Positions 1 to 9,968 of a stretch of 64,000 bases of DNA are shown piece after piece; the first letter of the stretch is position 1; each line of letters starts with the position of its first letter. Under the pieces are notes generated by a model. It made no database searches. It worked only from the letters and a program-made list of their open reading frames with translations, and was not told where the DNA came from. The stretch comes from Acheta domesticus (Eukaryota; Arthropoda; Insecta; Orthoptera; Gryllidae), in the NCBI GenBank assembly GCA_031308135.1, contig JAHLJT010008756.1, positions 105,551,271 through 105,615,270 on the forward strand, read 5' to 3'. Both the position numbers and the translations under genes were made by a program.

Positions 1-1083
1 TGATGACACAGCATTCTTGATCTCCCATGAAAATGCCTCCGAAGCATCAGAAAAACTTCAAGAATACATCACTCTGCTGCAGGAATGGTTCACAGAGTGG
101 CGTATAAAAACGAATGAAAGCAAATCTGTCCACGTGACGTTTACACTCAGACCAAATAGATGTCCTCCAGTTAAAATCAACAACCAGGATATACCACAGG
201 CTGATTGCGTGAAATTCCTTGGTCTACATCTTGATCGAAAACTGAATTGGAAGACGCACATCAAAAAGAAAAGAAAAGCTCTCGAAATAAAATCAAACAA
301 TACTATTGGCTTCTAGGCAAAATGTCGTCTCTTTAATTGGCTAATAAACTACTGATTTATAAATCAATATTAAAACCCGTCTGGACCTACGGAATACAAC
401 TCTGGGGCACTGCAGCCAACTCAAACCTAGAAATACTGCAGCGATTTCAATCAAAAACTTTAAGATTACTTGCCAATGCCCCGTGGTTTGTTTCAAATAA
501 AACATTGCACAATGACTTACAAATACCCACAATAGATCAGGAAGTCCAATTAAGTTTCCAAAAATATCATAAACGCCTAGAAAATCACCCAAATTACCTA
601 GCATTAAACCTACTTGACAATAGCCAAGACTTAAGAAGATTGTGCAGATTTCATCCTCTGGATCTCTGAAATAGGTTCGATTGTTAAATGCAAGATATAT
701 ATTGTATTGCTACAGAAAATTATATTGTAATTAACTCAAACAAATTGAAATTATTAACTTTTGTTCAAACATAATTATGTCCACGATTGCCAAAATGTAA
801 GTGTATTTATATATTGTGTATTGTGTTTCTGTTAGGATCATATTTATCTATGTCAAATTTATTGTGTTCATAGTGATCATATTTGTCTTATTATGTTATA
901 TTTGCTCTTTATTATTATTATTATTATTTGTTCACAATGTTTATTTGTTCACTACTGAAAATGAATCCATGAAGGACTGTAAATGCCCAGTTCCTTCACA
1001 TGCCATTGTAACTGTGTCAAAATATTTGCCTATTGTTCGGATGTAAGAGATTGCAAATAAAAAATATACAACGAAAAAAAAAA
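1..1083 (+). mobile_element. Jockey-like LINE, 3' end (5' part lies outside the window)
   Basis: The segment opens in the middle of a reverse transcriptase, runs through its C-terminal part to about 669, then through an AT-rich 3' UTR with a short ATT microsatellite (about 909-931), and ends in an A-rich tail at about 1060-1082. Directly after the tail the DNA switches to an internal position of repeat A. The LINE therefore appears to have inserted into a repeat A copy. No target duplication can be checked because the 5' end is missing. Confidence 0.8.
2..669 (+). pseudogene. Jockey-type reverse transcriptase, C-terminal fragment, frameshifted
   Basis: The first codons read DDTAFL, the catalytic Asp pair of the RT palm motif. 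FLGLHLDRKLNWKTHI follows (about 200-265), the conserved block after the palm in Jockey-clade LINEs. A second frame (337-669) carries IYKSILKPVWTYGIQLWGTA, typical of the thumb of the same clade. The frame changes near 290 and a TAA stop lies near 333, so the copy is dead. In life the protein would make cDNA by target-primed reverse transcription. The endonuclease and most of the fingers and palm lie upstream of the window. The family is clear; the exact clade is inferred. Confidence 0.85.
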
Positions 1084-2553
1084 TTCGGAATTGCGACATA
1101 CTCTTTCTTACCAGCTACCATCTATCACCGCCAAAAGTACATTTTTTGTCATTTTCTTAATTTTTCGGTTTCCTATTGGTAGAACGAAAATATTAATTTT
1201 AGAATATTAAATAACACAGAAACCTAGCCGTAAATGGCAATTTTCTTTTAAAAATTATGTGCCATTTAAGAGAAAATGGCATTTTAACACTACTAAAAAT
1301 GCGAAATTTGAAGCTAATTTTCACAGAAAATTTTCGAGTTTTCAAAATACTTTATTTAAAGTTATTTGAAGCACTTACACTCACAAATATAATAATCTTT
1401 ACAAATTGCTGGTAATGTGCATATTAAAGATGTGAGAGATCTTTCAAAAAATTACAATTATGTAATTTTTGAAAAAACAAAAAAATAACTCAAAATAAAC
1501 TTTACGCTATACTAAAGAGTGTAATTATCACTATCTGTTACAAAAGTTTCAAAAAAACATTTGCAGCCATATACGAGAAAATGGCGTTTGAGCATTTCTA
1601 AAAATGCCGAAATTTGAGTCACTTTTCACAGAAAACGGTAGTGTTTTCGAGAAACTATACTTGACATTATGTAAGTCATATATACTTGTAAATATAATAA
1701 TGTGCAAAAATCGCCGATAATGTAAATATTAACGACGTGAGAGACAAGTAAAAAAATTTACATTTTTGTAATTTTTGAGAAAACCAACCGATAGACCAAA
1801 ATGGCTTTTATATCATTGATAGAGTACATTTACCACTATCCCTACCAAAAGTTCAAAGAAAAAATTTGGAGCCGTTTTTGAGAAAATCTTGTTTTGTAAT
1901 TTTTTTAAAATTGCACGTATTGCATGCAATATTTCACGAAAACTACCAAAATTTTGAAAAACATTTACATGACCTTTATTAAAGAACTCAATATGCAGAA
2001 CAAATTTTATTTGAAGAAAAAATCTCTATTTTCAATTTTGTAGTTGGAGAAAGACGCCGAAAGAAGTCGAATTTTCACTATTTTCGAAAATTCAGAGCTG
2101 TACGTGAAAATCGAACCTATGCCATGTTAAAAAGTGTATTTTACTCTATGCATACAAGAAATTTAAAGAAAAAATTTGGAGCCGTTTTTGAGAAAATTTT
2201 GAAAATCCCCGGGGGGCTTCATATAAAGCATCCCCAAATTTTGAAGAATCTTGTTCAAAATCTCAAAGCTTTGACTAGAATAAGATCGACTGAGGAATAT
2301 CCATTTTGGAAGAAATCGTACGTTTGGTTTAGGCGCTAGCAGTGTTCATAGACGGACAGACAGACGGACGGACGGACAGACGGACGTTTTCCTTTCAATT
2401 GGGTTTTCGGTATCAAGGACCTAGAAAACAGGGTTTCTGGCTATACCACGTGTTAGGGGATTTTTTTTTCTTAATTTAGCAACTGGTTTTATACACTTAC
2501 TTGTTTTCACGGCCCGGCAATTAATTTTTTTCCGCCGAAAATTGGCCATTTTT
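1084..2553 (+). repeat. Repeat A copy 1 (plus orientation, both ends incomplete)
   Basis: Non-coding dispersed repeat. It lacks about the first 75 bp of the full form, where the LINE joins, and its 3' tail is cut at about 2550. A phrase resembling GGAGCCGTTTTTGAGAAAAT recurs near 1245, 1555, 1860 and 2175. The body is thus built of diverged ~305-315 bp units. After the last unit come GGCGCTAGCAGTGTTCA, a short GACG-rich tract, and a tail containing CACGTGTTAGGGGATTTTT. Copy 2 follows at once in reverse, forming a large inverted repeat. Confidence 0.85.
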
Positions 2554-4287
2554 ACTTTCCCGTATAGGTACGTATACACGGGGTGATATACGTAGTATAG
2601 GGAAAGTTATGTAATGCTGCGCGAAAAAATGGCCAATTTTCAGCGGAAAAAAATTAATTGCCGGGCCGTGAAAACGAATAAGTGGATAAAACCACTTGCT
2701 ACATTAAGAAAAAAATCCCCTAACACGTGGTGTAGCCAGAAACCCTGTTTTCTAGGTCCTTGAAACCCAATTGAAAGGAATTGGGTTTTCAATTCAATTG
2801 AAAACCCAATTGAAAGGAAAACGTCCGTCCGTCCGTCCGTCCGTCCGTCCGTCCGTCCGTCCGTCCGTCCGTCCGTCCGTCCGTCCGTCCGTCCGTCCGT
2901 CCGTCCGTCCGTCCGTCCGTCCGTCCGTCCGTCCGTCCGTCCGTCCGTCCAACACTGCTAGCGCCTAAACCATACGTACGATTTCTTCCAAAATGGATAT
3001 TCCCCAGTCGATCTGATTTTAGTCAAAGCTTTGAGATTTTGAACAAGATTCTTCAAAATTTGGGGGTACTTTATATGAAGCCCCCCGGGGATTTTCAAAA
3101 TTTTCTCAAAAACGGCTCCAAATTTTTTCTTTAAATTTCTTGTATGAATAGAGGAAAATACACTTTTTAATATGGCATAGGTCCGATTTTCACGTACAGC
3201 TCTGAATTTTCGAAAATTGTGAAAGTTTGACTTTTTTTCGGCGTCTTTCTCCAACAACAAAATTGAAGATAGAGATTTTTTCTTCAAATAAAATTTGTTC
3301 TGCATATTGAGTTCTTTCATAAAGGTCATGTAAATGTTTTTCACAATTTTGGTAGTTTTCGTGCAATATTGCGTGCAATATGTGCAATTTTAAAAAATTA
3401 CAAAAACAAGATTTTCTCGAAAACGGCTCCAAATTTCTTCTTTAAACATTTCGTGGGGATAGTGGTAAATGTACTCTATCAATGACATAAAAGCCATTTT
3501 AGTCTATCGGTTGGTTTTCTCAAAAATTACAAAAAAGTAAATTTTTTCACGTGTTTCTCACGTCGTTAATATTTACGTTATTGGCGATTTTTCACATTAT
3601 TATATTTACGAGTATATATGCCTTACATAATGTCAAGTAAAGTTTCTCGAAAACACAACCGTTTTCTGTGAAATGTAGCTCAAATTTCGGCATTTTCAGA
3701 AATGCTCAAACGCCATTTTCTCGTATATGGCTGCAATTTTTTTCTTGAAACTTTCGTAACGGATAGTGCTTGTTACACTCTTTAGTATAGCGTAAAGTTT
3801 ATTTTGAGTTATTTTTTTGTTCTTTCAAAAATTATATAAATGTAAATTTTTTGAAAGATCTCTTATATCTTTAATATGCACATTATCCGCAATTTGTAAA
3901 GATGATTATATTTGTGAGTGTAAGTGCTTCAAGTAACTTAAAATAAAGTATTTTGAAAACTCAAAAATTTTCAGTGAAAATGAGCTTAAAATTTTGCATT
4001 TTTAATAGTGCTAAAACGCCATTTTCTCTTAAACGGCACATAATTTTTAAAAGAAAATTGCTATTTACGGCTAGGTTTTTGTGTTCTTTAATATTCTAAA
4101 ATTAATGTTTCTGTTCTACCAGTAGGAAACCGAAAAATTAAGAAAATGACAAAAAAAATGTACTTTTGGCGATGATAGATGGTAGCTGGCAAGAAAGAGT
4201 ATGTGGCAATTCCGAATAGCTAGCGAAGACCCAAGAAAATAGAAAACTAATACGGGAAAGTCTGTGCCATTCTGTAGCACCACTAGT
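2554..4287 (-). repeat. Repeat A copy 2 (minus orientation, close to full length)
   Basis: This is the reference copy, about 1.73 kb including a 128 bp microsatellite. On the minus strand it begins ACTAGTGGTGCTACAGAATG (ending at 4287) and finishes near 2554 at ATACGGGAAAGT. ACTTTCCCGTAT near one end and ATACGGGAAAGT at the other form a 12 bp inverted repeat. The last ~55 bp can also fold on themselves. Open frames of 80-130 codons occur here and in other copies, but they fall on the repeated ~305 bp units and match no protein I recognise. I treat the element as non-coding and its class as unknown. Confidence 0.85.
2822..2950. repeat. Long GTCC tetranucleotide microsatellite
   Basis: About 32 uninterrupted GTCC units. 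Other repeat A copies have only a handful of GTCC, GTCT or GGAC units at the same place, for example near 33185, 50300 and 62970. This tract therefore expanded inside copy 2. Its translation gives an artefactual Arg-Pro-Ser-Val repeat. Confidence 0.95.
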
Positions 4288-4325
4288 TTTGCGCAGCATT
4301 ACTTAACTTTCCCTATACTACGTAT
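4288..4325 (+). repeat. Repeat A, 3' tail fragment
   Basis: The sequence GCGCAGCATTACTTAACTTT and onward matches the tail of plus-oriented repeat A. It abuts the 5' terminus of copy 2 and breaks off at about 4325, where unrelated DNA starts. Confidence 0.6.
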
Positions 4326-5247
4326 TGTGACGGTACTTCGCCAACATAATCCTTATTATTTTGATGGGACCTGCACAGGGGTCGCACAGGGGTCTTGGCA
4401 GGGAGGAGCCGTGATTCGGGATCACATGTGATATGAATTTCAGCGACACCTTTCTGATAACTAATTTGGATTTATTCCAATCAACAAAATTCCCAAATCC
4501 AGCAAACACAAATGCACAAGAAATCAAAACATTTATCGTCTCAGGTATCATTAATAAATTACTGAGAAGAGAGAGAAACTTAAAAAGACGTAAATCTGAT
4601 ACAACTTCATATTTTATATGTTTTTGAATATTAACAAGAACTTTAAAACTCATTGCTCAGTGAACATTTACACTTATCTTCCTGTTGTGAAGCTTGTTCC
4701 CCACAGCGTTTCATTCGATAACGGCACATACAACGACGGGCGCATGAGGTTCTCGCGACGCTGTGAACGAGGAAAGATTTTAAAATTCTCAAAAAGTTAT
4801 TTTAACAGAAGCCATTTTGAAACTTCGCAGTCCTTTAGAAGAAAGTATGAACTTTCTTTTCGTTTTTTTCAGATTTTTAATCCGTGGTAAAATTAATAAT
4901 TTTATAAATAAACATTTATAAACAAAAAATTAACATTAAAAAATAAAATTTTATAAACAATAAGATAAATTTCATGAAAGGTACAGATTTAAGCTTTGAT
5001 TTAAGAGGAACACAAAACCGAAATTTTAAAACGATTTTGAGATACAAAATATTACACGTCAGTGCGTATGAAGTTACGGAAAATTTAAAAAAATAAAATG
5101 ACGAAAATATAAATATTTGACCAAAACTAAAAAACACGTGTTGTATAGTTTGTTTTCATGAACCTGTAAAAAAATAATCAGAAAGATATCAGACATCGAG
5201 GTCAATTTTCCTTCAAATTCGTCCGATTTTGCGTGGAATGACCCATT
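4326..5247. other. Unassigned AT-rich insert between repeat A fragments
   Basis: It begins TGTGACGGTACTTCG and ends where repeat A resumes internally. It holds a duplicated phrase (CACAGGGGTC twice near 4375-4395) and a moderately GC-rich patch (4690-4770). Two short open frames at 4433-4627 and 4618-4890 match nothing I recognise. The TGTGAC start recalls an LTR, but no partner end is visible. Confidence 0.4.
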
Positions 5248-6490
5248 AATCTTTACAAATTGCTTGTAATGTGCACATTAAAGATGTGAGAGATCTTTCA
5301 AACAAATTACAATTATGTAATTTTTGAAAAAAACAAAAAAAATACTCAAAATAAACTTTACGCTATACTAAGAGTGTAATTAGCACTATCCGTCACAAAA
5401 GTTTTGAAGAAAAAATTTGCTGCCATATATGAGAAAATGGCGTTTGAGCGTTTCTGAAAATGCAAAATTTTGAGCTACTTTTCACAGAAAACGGTTGTGT
5501 TTTCAAGAAACTTTACTTGACATTATTTAAAGCACATGTACTCGTAAATACAATAATGTGAAAAAATCGCCGATAATGTAAATATTATCGACGTGAGAAA
5601 CATGTGGAAAATTTTACATTTTTGTAATTTTTGAAAAAACCAACCTATAGAGCAATATGGCTTTTATATCATCCGATGGATGATGGATTATATCATCCGA
5701 TGGACCACTATTCCTACCCAAAGTTTAAAGAAAAAATTTGGAGCCGTCTTTGAGAAAATCTTGTTATTGTATTTTTTTAAAATTGCACATATTGCACGAA
5801 AACTACAAACATTTTGGAAAACATTTACATGACCTTTATGAAAGAACTCAATATGCAGAAGAAATTTTATTTGAAGAAAAAATCTCTATTTTCAATTTTG
5901 TAGTTGGACAAAGACGCCGAAAAAATTCAAACTTTCACAATTTTCGAAAATTCAGAGTTATTCGTGAAAATTGGACCTATGTCATCTTAATAAGTGTATT
6001 AATGTGTAAGTCTATTCATGCAAGAAATTTAAAGAAAAAATTTGGAGGCGTTTTTGAGAAAATGTTGAAAATCCCCGGGGGGCTTCATTAAAAGTACCTC
6101 CAAATTTTGAAAAATCTTTTTCAAAATCTCAGATCTTCGACTAGAATCAGATCGACCGGGGAATATCCATTTTGGAAGAAATCGTGCGTATGGTTTAGGC
6201 GCTAGCAGTGTTCACAGACGGACAGTCGGACAGAGGGACAGACGGACGCTTTCCCTTCGGTTGGTTTTTCGATACCAAGGACCCACAAAAGAGGGTTTCT
6301 GGCTACACCATGTGTTAGGGGATTTTTTTTCCTTAATTTAGCAACTGGTTTTATCCACTTTTTCGTTATCACGACCCGGAAATGAATTTTTTTTCGCCGA
6401 AAATTCGCCATTTTTTCGCGCAGCATTACATAACTTTCCCTGTACTACATATATCACTCCGTGTATACGTACGTATACGGGAAAGTAAAA
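5248..6490 (+). repeat. Repeat A copy (plus), 5'-truncated
   Basis: It starts within the second internal unit (CTTTACAAATTGCTTGTAAT) and reaches the complete 3' terminus with TATACGGGAAAGT at 6476-6486. Near 5665-5700 the 15 bp phrase ATATCATCCGATGGA is tandemly doubled, which is unique to this copy. A reversed copy follows directly. Confidence 0.8.
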
Positions 6491-7440
6491 ACCAATTGAC
6501 GGCAAAATGTCCGTCCATCCGTCTGTCCAGGTGTATGTGAAAAACACTAGCGCCTGAAAAATATGTAGGATTTTTTACAAATTAAAGAAACCCCAATCCA
6601 TCTGGCCTGAGTTGCTCTGCAATTTTGAAAACCATTCATTAATATTTGGGGGTATTTTACATGAAGCCCCCGGACATTTTCAAAATTCTCACAAAAACGG
6701 CTCCACATTTTTTCTTTAAATTTCACTCAAGAATATAATAGAATTAAATATTGAAGAATTGAAAAATATTATATAATAATTGAATAATTGAATGTAGTAT
6801 ATTAATTGAATAATATTGAAGAATTGAAATTCTCTTAAGAATAGAAAATAATTCTTTAAATTTCTCTTAAGAACACTTATTAAGGTGGCATATGTCCGAT
6901 TTTCACGGTTAACTCTGAATTTTCGAAAATTGCCAAAGTTTGAATTTTATTTTTGGGGGGTTTTCTACAATTACAAATTTAAAGGTAGAGATTTTTCCTT
7001 CAAATGAAACTTGTTCTCCAAAATTAGTTCTTTCATTAAAGCCTTGTACATTTTTACGAAAATTTTAGTAGTTTTCGCGCAATATGTGCAATTTAAAAAA
7101 ATAACAAAACCAAGATTTTCTCAAAAAGACTCTAAATTTGTTTAAAAACTTTTAGTAGGAATAGTGCCTAGTGTACATTATAAGAAGACATAAATGCCGT
7201 TTTGCTCTTTTCTTTTTTCTTTTTTTTCAAAAAATTACAAAAATGTAATTTTTTTACTTGTCTTTCACGTCGGTAATATTTACATTAGCGGTGATTTGTT
7301 GACATTATATTAATGAGTTCATGCGCTTTAAATAATGCCAAATAAGGTTTCTCGAAAACTCAATCATTTTCTGTGAAAAGTATAGCTCAAAATTCCGCAT
7401 TTTAAGAAACGTTCAAACGTCATTTTCTCAAAAATGGGCC
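6491..7440 (-). repeat. Repeat A copy (minus), diverged and truncated
   Basis: It starts at the ACCAATTGA segment just inside the tail, so the terminal ~250 bp are missing, and it runs to about 7440. A private AT-rich insertion of ~135 bp (6722-6858) made of ATTGAATAAT/ATTGAAGAATTG units is flanked by CTTTAAATTTC-type sequence on both sides, suggesting a local duplication. It is more diverged than the other copies. Confidence 0.7.
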
Positions 7441-8085
7441 CAAACTTTTTCTTCTCTTCTTCTTTTCTGATCTTGGGCAGCTACTAGAACTGTTTCCGAC
7501 TCTGGCTTCTTTCTTCCCCTTTTAAGCCACATAAATGATTGATCTTTATTGATCTGTACTTTGTCTATTCGTTTCAAATATTGTCCATGGGGTGGTTTCT
7601 CTCTCCACGATTTCTTTAACATATTTTGTGTCTCACATTTCATGTTAAGTAGCATCAGAAGTTCAGTATCTCTGTCATTCTGGGTGTCTTATATAGTCTT
7701 GTTTGCAATGCTTCTTGCTACACTTACAATGCCTCTGTTTCCCATTCTTCGGTCAGATTTCATGACCTACCTCATTAGTGGATCATCTTGATGGCAGACT
7801 ACATACTTTCCCATCCCGACTATTGCATTGTGCCAGGAGGCTTTAATTTGTCTCAGGCCTCTTCCTCCTTCCTTACGTGATACATAAAGCCTATGTACAT
7901 CAGCTTGAGGGTAGGCAAAATGATGCATTGTAAGCAGTTTTCTGGTTTTTAGATCCATGATGCGAATTTTCTGCTTAGTCCAGTCCACTAGTCTGAAACT
8001 ATACTCGGCTACAGGCATCGCCAAACTATCTATTGCTGATAATTTATTCCTTGAGTGCAGAGCGGACTGCAGGACAAGTCTCATT
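7441..8085 (-). pseudogene. Dong/R4-related non-LTR retrotransposon, RT thumb/linker fragment
   Basis: On the minus strand 8084-7767 is open. It carries FRLVDWTKQKIRIMDLKTR, then RKLLTMHHFAYPQADVHRLY and SRKEGGRGL. This is the post-RT region of RLE-type LINEs, where an Arg-Glu-Gly-Gly-Arg-Gly box follows a Lys-Leu-Thr-Met box. Further downstream (7655-7440) PPHGQYLKRI and ESETVLVAAQDQ continue the family pattern, after a frame change near 7700. The reverse transcriptase palm and the C-terminal nuclease are absent. The family is recognised from motif order; clade placement within RLE elements is inferred. Confidence 0.7.
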
Positions 8086-8400
8086 CTTCTACAGGGGCGG
8101 ATCCAGAATTTTGGGAGGGGAACTTTTTTTACTCAAAATGTTTTGGTCGCAAGTGTCATATTACAGATTATGTAGAATGACGCAGACTAAACTCAGCTCA
8201 TGATGCGATGAATGACTCAGGTCATGACTCAGCTCATGTGCAAGAAATAGCTTTATTTGGAACAGCCCACATTTTGCGCAAAGTATTGTAGAGGCACTGA
8301 CAGTCACCGGATCTGCTCCTTAGGTAGCTGGTTGCAACCTGGAGTAGATTTTATATGCAGCCGACTCATAACATCTTTAGTCGTGATGTAATGGAAAAAC

Positions 8401-8402
<2 letters not shown>

Positions 8403-8435
<33 letters not shown>

Positions 8436-8445
8436 TAATAACAAC
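8403..8445. repeat. TAA microsatellite at the 5' edge of a Dong/R4-like element
   Basis: About eleven TAA units, slightly degenerated to AACAACAAC, end where the LINE leader begins. Dong-type elements are known to insert into TAA repeats, so this tract is the likely target site. Confidence 0.85.
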
Positions 8446-9109
8446 AACAACTCCACCTAGGGAGTACACGACCTTGCAGTTGGTGGTGGAGCTTGAGTAC
8501 CCCCATGAGCCTGAGAGCTATGTCAGTGGTAGCCTAGCTACTGGTAGGGCCTCCCTCGCTGAATAGGTTGAAGGTGAGGGGTCCGACGAAGAAGTACTCC
8601 ATTTTGAGGAGAGTGGGAAGTAAGTAGAGAGGGAAGGGTCACGAACCTTTGGACTTCCTGTTGTCGGCCCATGGAGGGTACTGGAGAGAAACTGGGTTGG
8701 CACACCCAGCCACTGATTAGAGTGGAGGCCCGATCCTTGCATTAGCCAGCAAAGGAGGCTGCCTTCAGCAGTCAGTGAAAATCCCATAGGGTTTAGTAAT
8801 GCCGACTGGCGATCGGAGGGACCCCTTGCTGGGCCCTGCGGGGGGATGTCCCGAGGCCACTGTGGGTCGCAGTAACGGATGGCAGGCAACAACCTAAGGG
8901 TTAAGTGTGATCTGTGAACTCGAACTTGCGTCCTGCGAATCTTCAATTCAAACCAATGAGCAAAATGGATAGAACAAGAAATGCAATGAATCTTAACGTG
9001 CCCTTGTTCTACCAATGTCCCATACCTGCTCAGAAACCGAGCTAATGTCACCTTGTCGACGTCTGGCCATCCCACGGATGTAAGTCCCAGGGACTCAGAG
9101 CCGGCAGTA

Positions 9110-9965
9110 GCTCGAAGCCATCGTCAGAGATGGACCGCGGATGAATTAAGGGAGGTGATGTGGTGCTTTTTGTATGCAAAGCGAAAAATGGGGGCTCAGA
9201 AATAGAAGTTTTCAAAGTATGGAGAGAGCGAATCCCAGTTATGAGACCTACACTAGTTTCAAAGAAGCTTGCCAGTCAACAATGATACATACTCAGCAGT
9301 GGAAAATTCACAGCTGAACAACATGCTGACATTCAGAGAAATGCGGAGTATGTTCTTCGATCGAACTACCCAATTGACGAACATGTAGAACTTGAAAACG
9401 ATGATCCTGTTGAAGGCTCATCTCTTTCCAATGATACACACGCCAGTGGTGAAAATTCATCTGGCAATGCAAGCAATTCATCTGGCAGCAATTATACGAT
9501 AAGGACATCATGCGAAATCTCCTCCGACGCGAGATAGAAAGAGCTCGTCAACTTCCAGTTGAATCTCGTGCACCTTTGAGGAGAATATACGAAAATGCCA
9601 AAGCTAAGAGAGTGATAGAGGCAGCAAATTCTGTGTTAAATGAGGTGGTACAGACCCAAGTAGAGATCTAAATATTACTGAAATGAATCACATCGTGTAT
9701 GCAACTGGTTATCTGGTCTCTCAGATAATTTTGTGGCCAGCCAGAACACGTCCAACAGCGTCCGACCAACGTCCGACAGCAAAACACAGTAAAAAACCCA
9801 GTACCCCCATGGACGAAGAGAATTATGAAACGGATAGCCGACACACGGCGTGAAATATCACTCTTAGCTCTGAGGGATCTTCCAAATCAACGCACACCTC
9901 TAAAGTTCAACGAAAGATTTCCAATGTTGAACAAAAATACCAAATTGAAAATGACACAAGGAGGT
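9110..9965 (+). pseudogene. N-terminal region of the Dong/R4-like protein
   Basis: The longest clean stretch (about 9503-9670) reads DIMRNLLRREIERARQLPVE, then PLRRIYENAKAKRVIEAANS, then a stop. NITEMNHIVYATGYLVSQII follows (about 9672-9735), and after a shift PPWTKRIMKRIADTRREISL (about 9805-9865). The same order, with INYCAAATVAVKAG and PPWKQRLENQIQ, occurs in the fuller copy at 28712-29326, which supports homology. This N-terminal part is not catalytic; in related elements it precedes the RT. Several stops and shifts make it a relic. Confidence 0.65.
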
Positions 9966-9968
9966 TAA

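Noticed and set aside
2771..2968. 65-codon frame encoding an Arg-Pro-Ser-Val repeat protein
   Set aside because: It is only the translation of the GTCC microsatellite; all three frames of a tetranucleotide repeat are open.
8091..8322. Possible hAT-type MITE (CAGGGGCGGATCCAGA start, loosely mirrored at 8309-8322)
   Set aside because: The inverted match is poor and the flanking 8-mers differ, so element limits cannot be supported.
8518..9075. 185-codon minus-strand frame
   Set aside because: It lies antisense to the leader of a plus-strand Dong/R4-like element and shows no recognisable domain. Leaders of this type are GC-richer and give chance frames.
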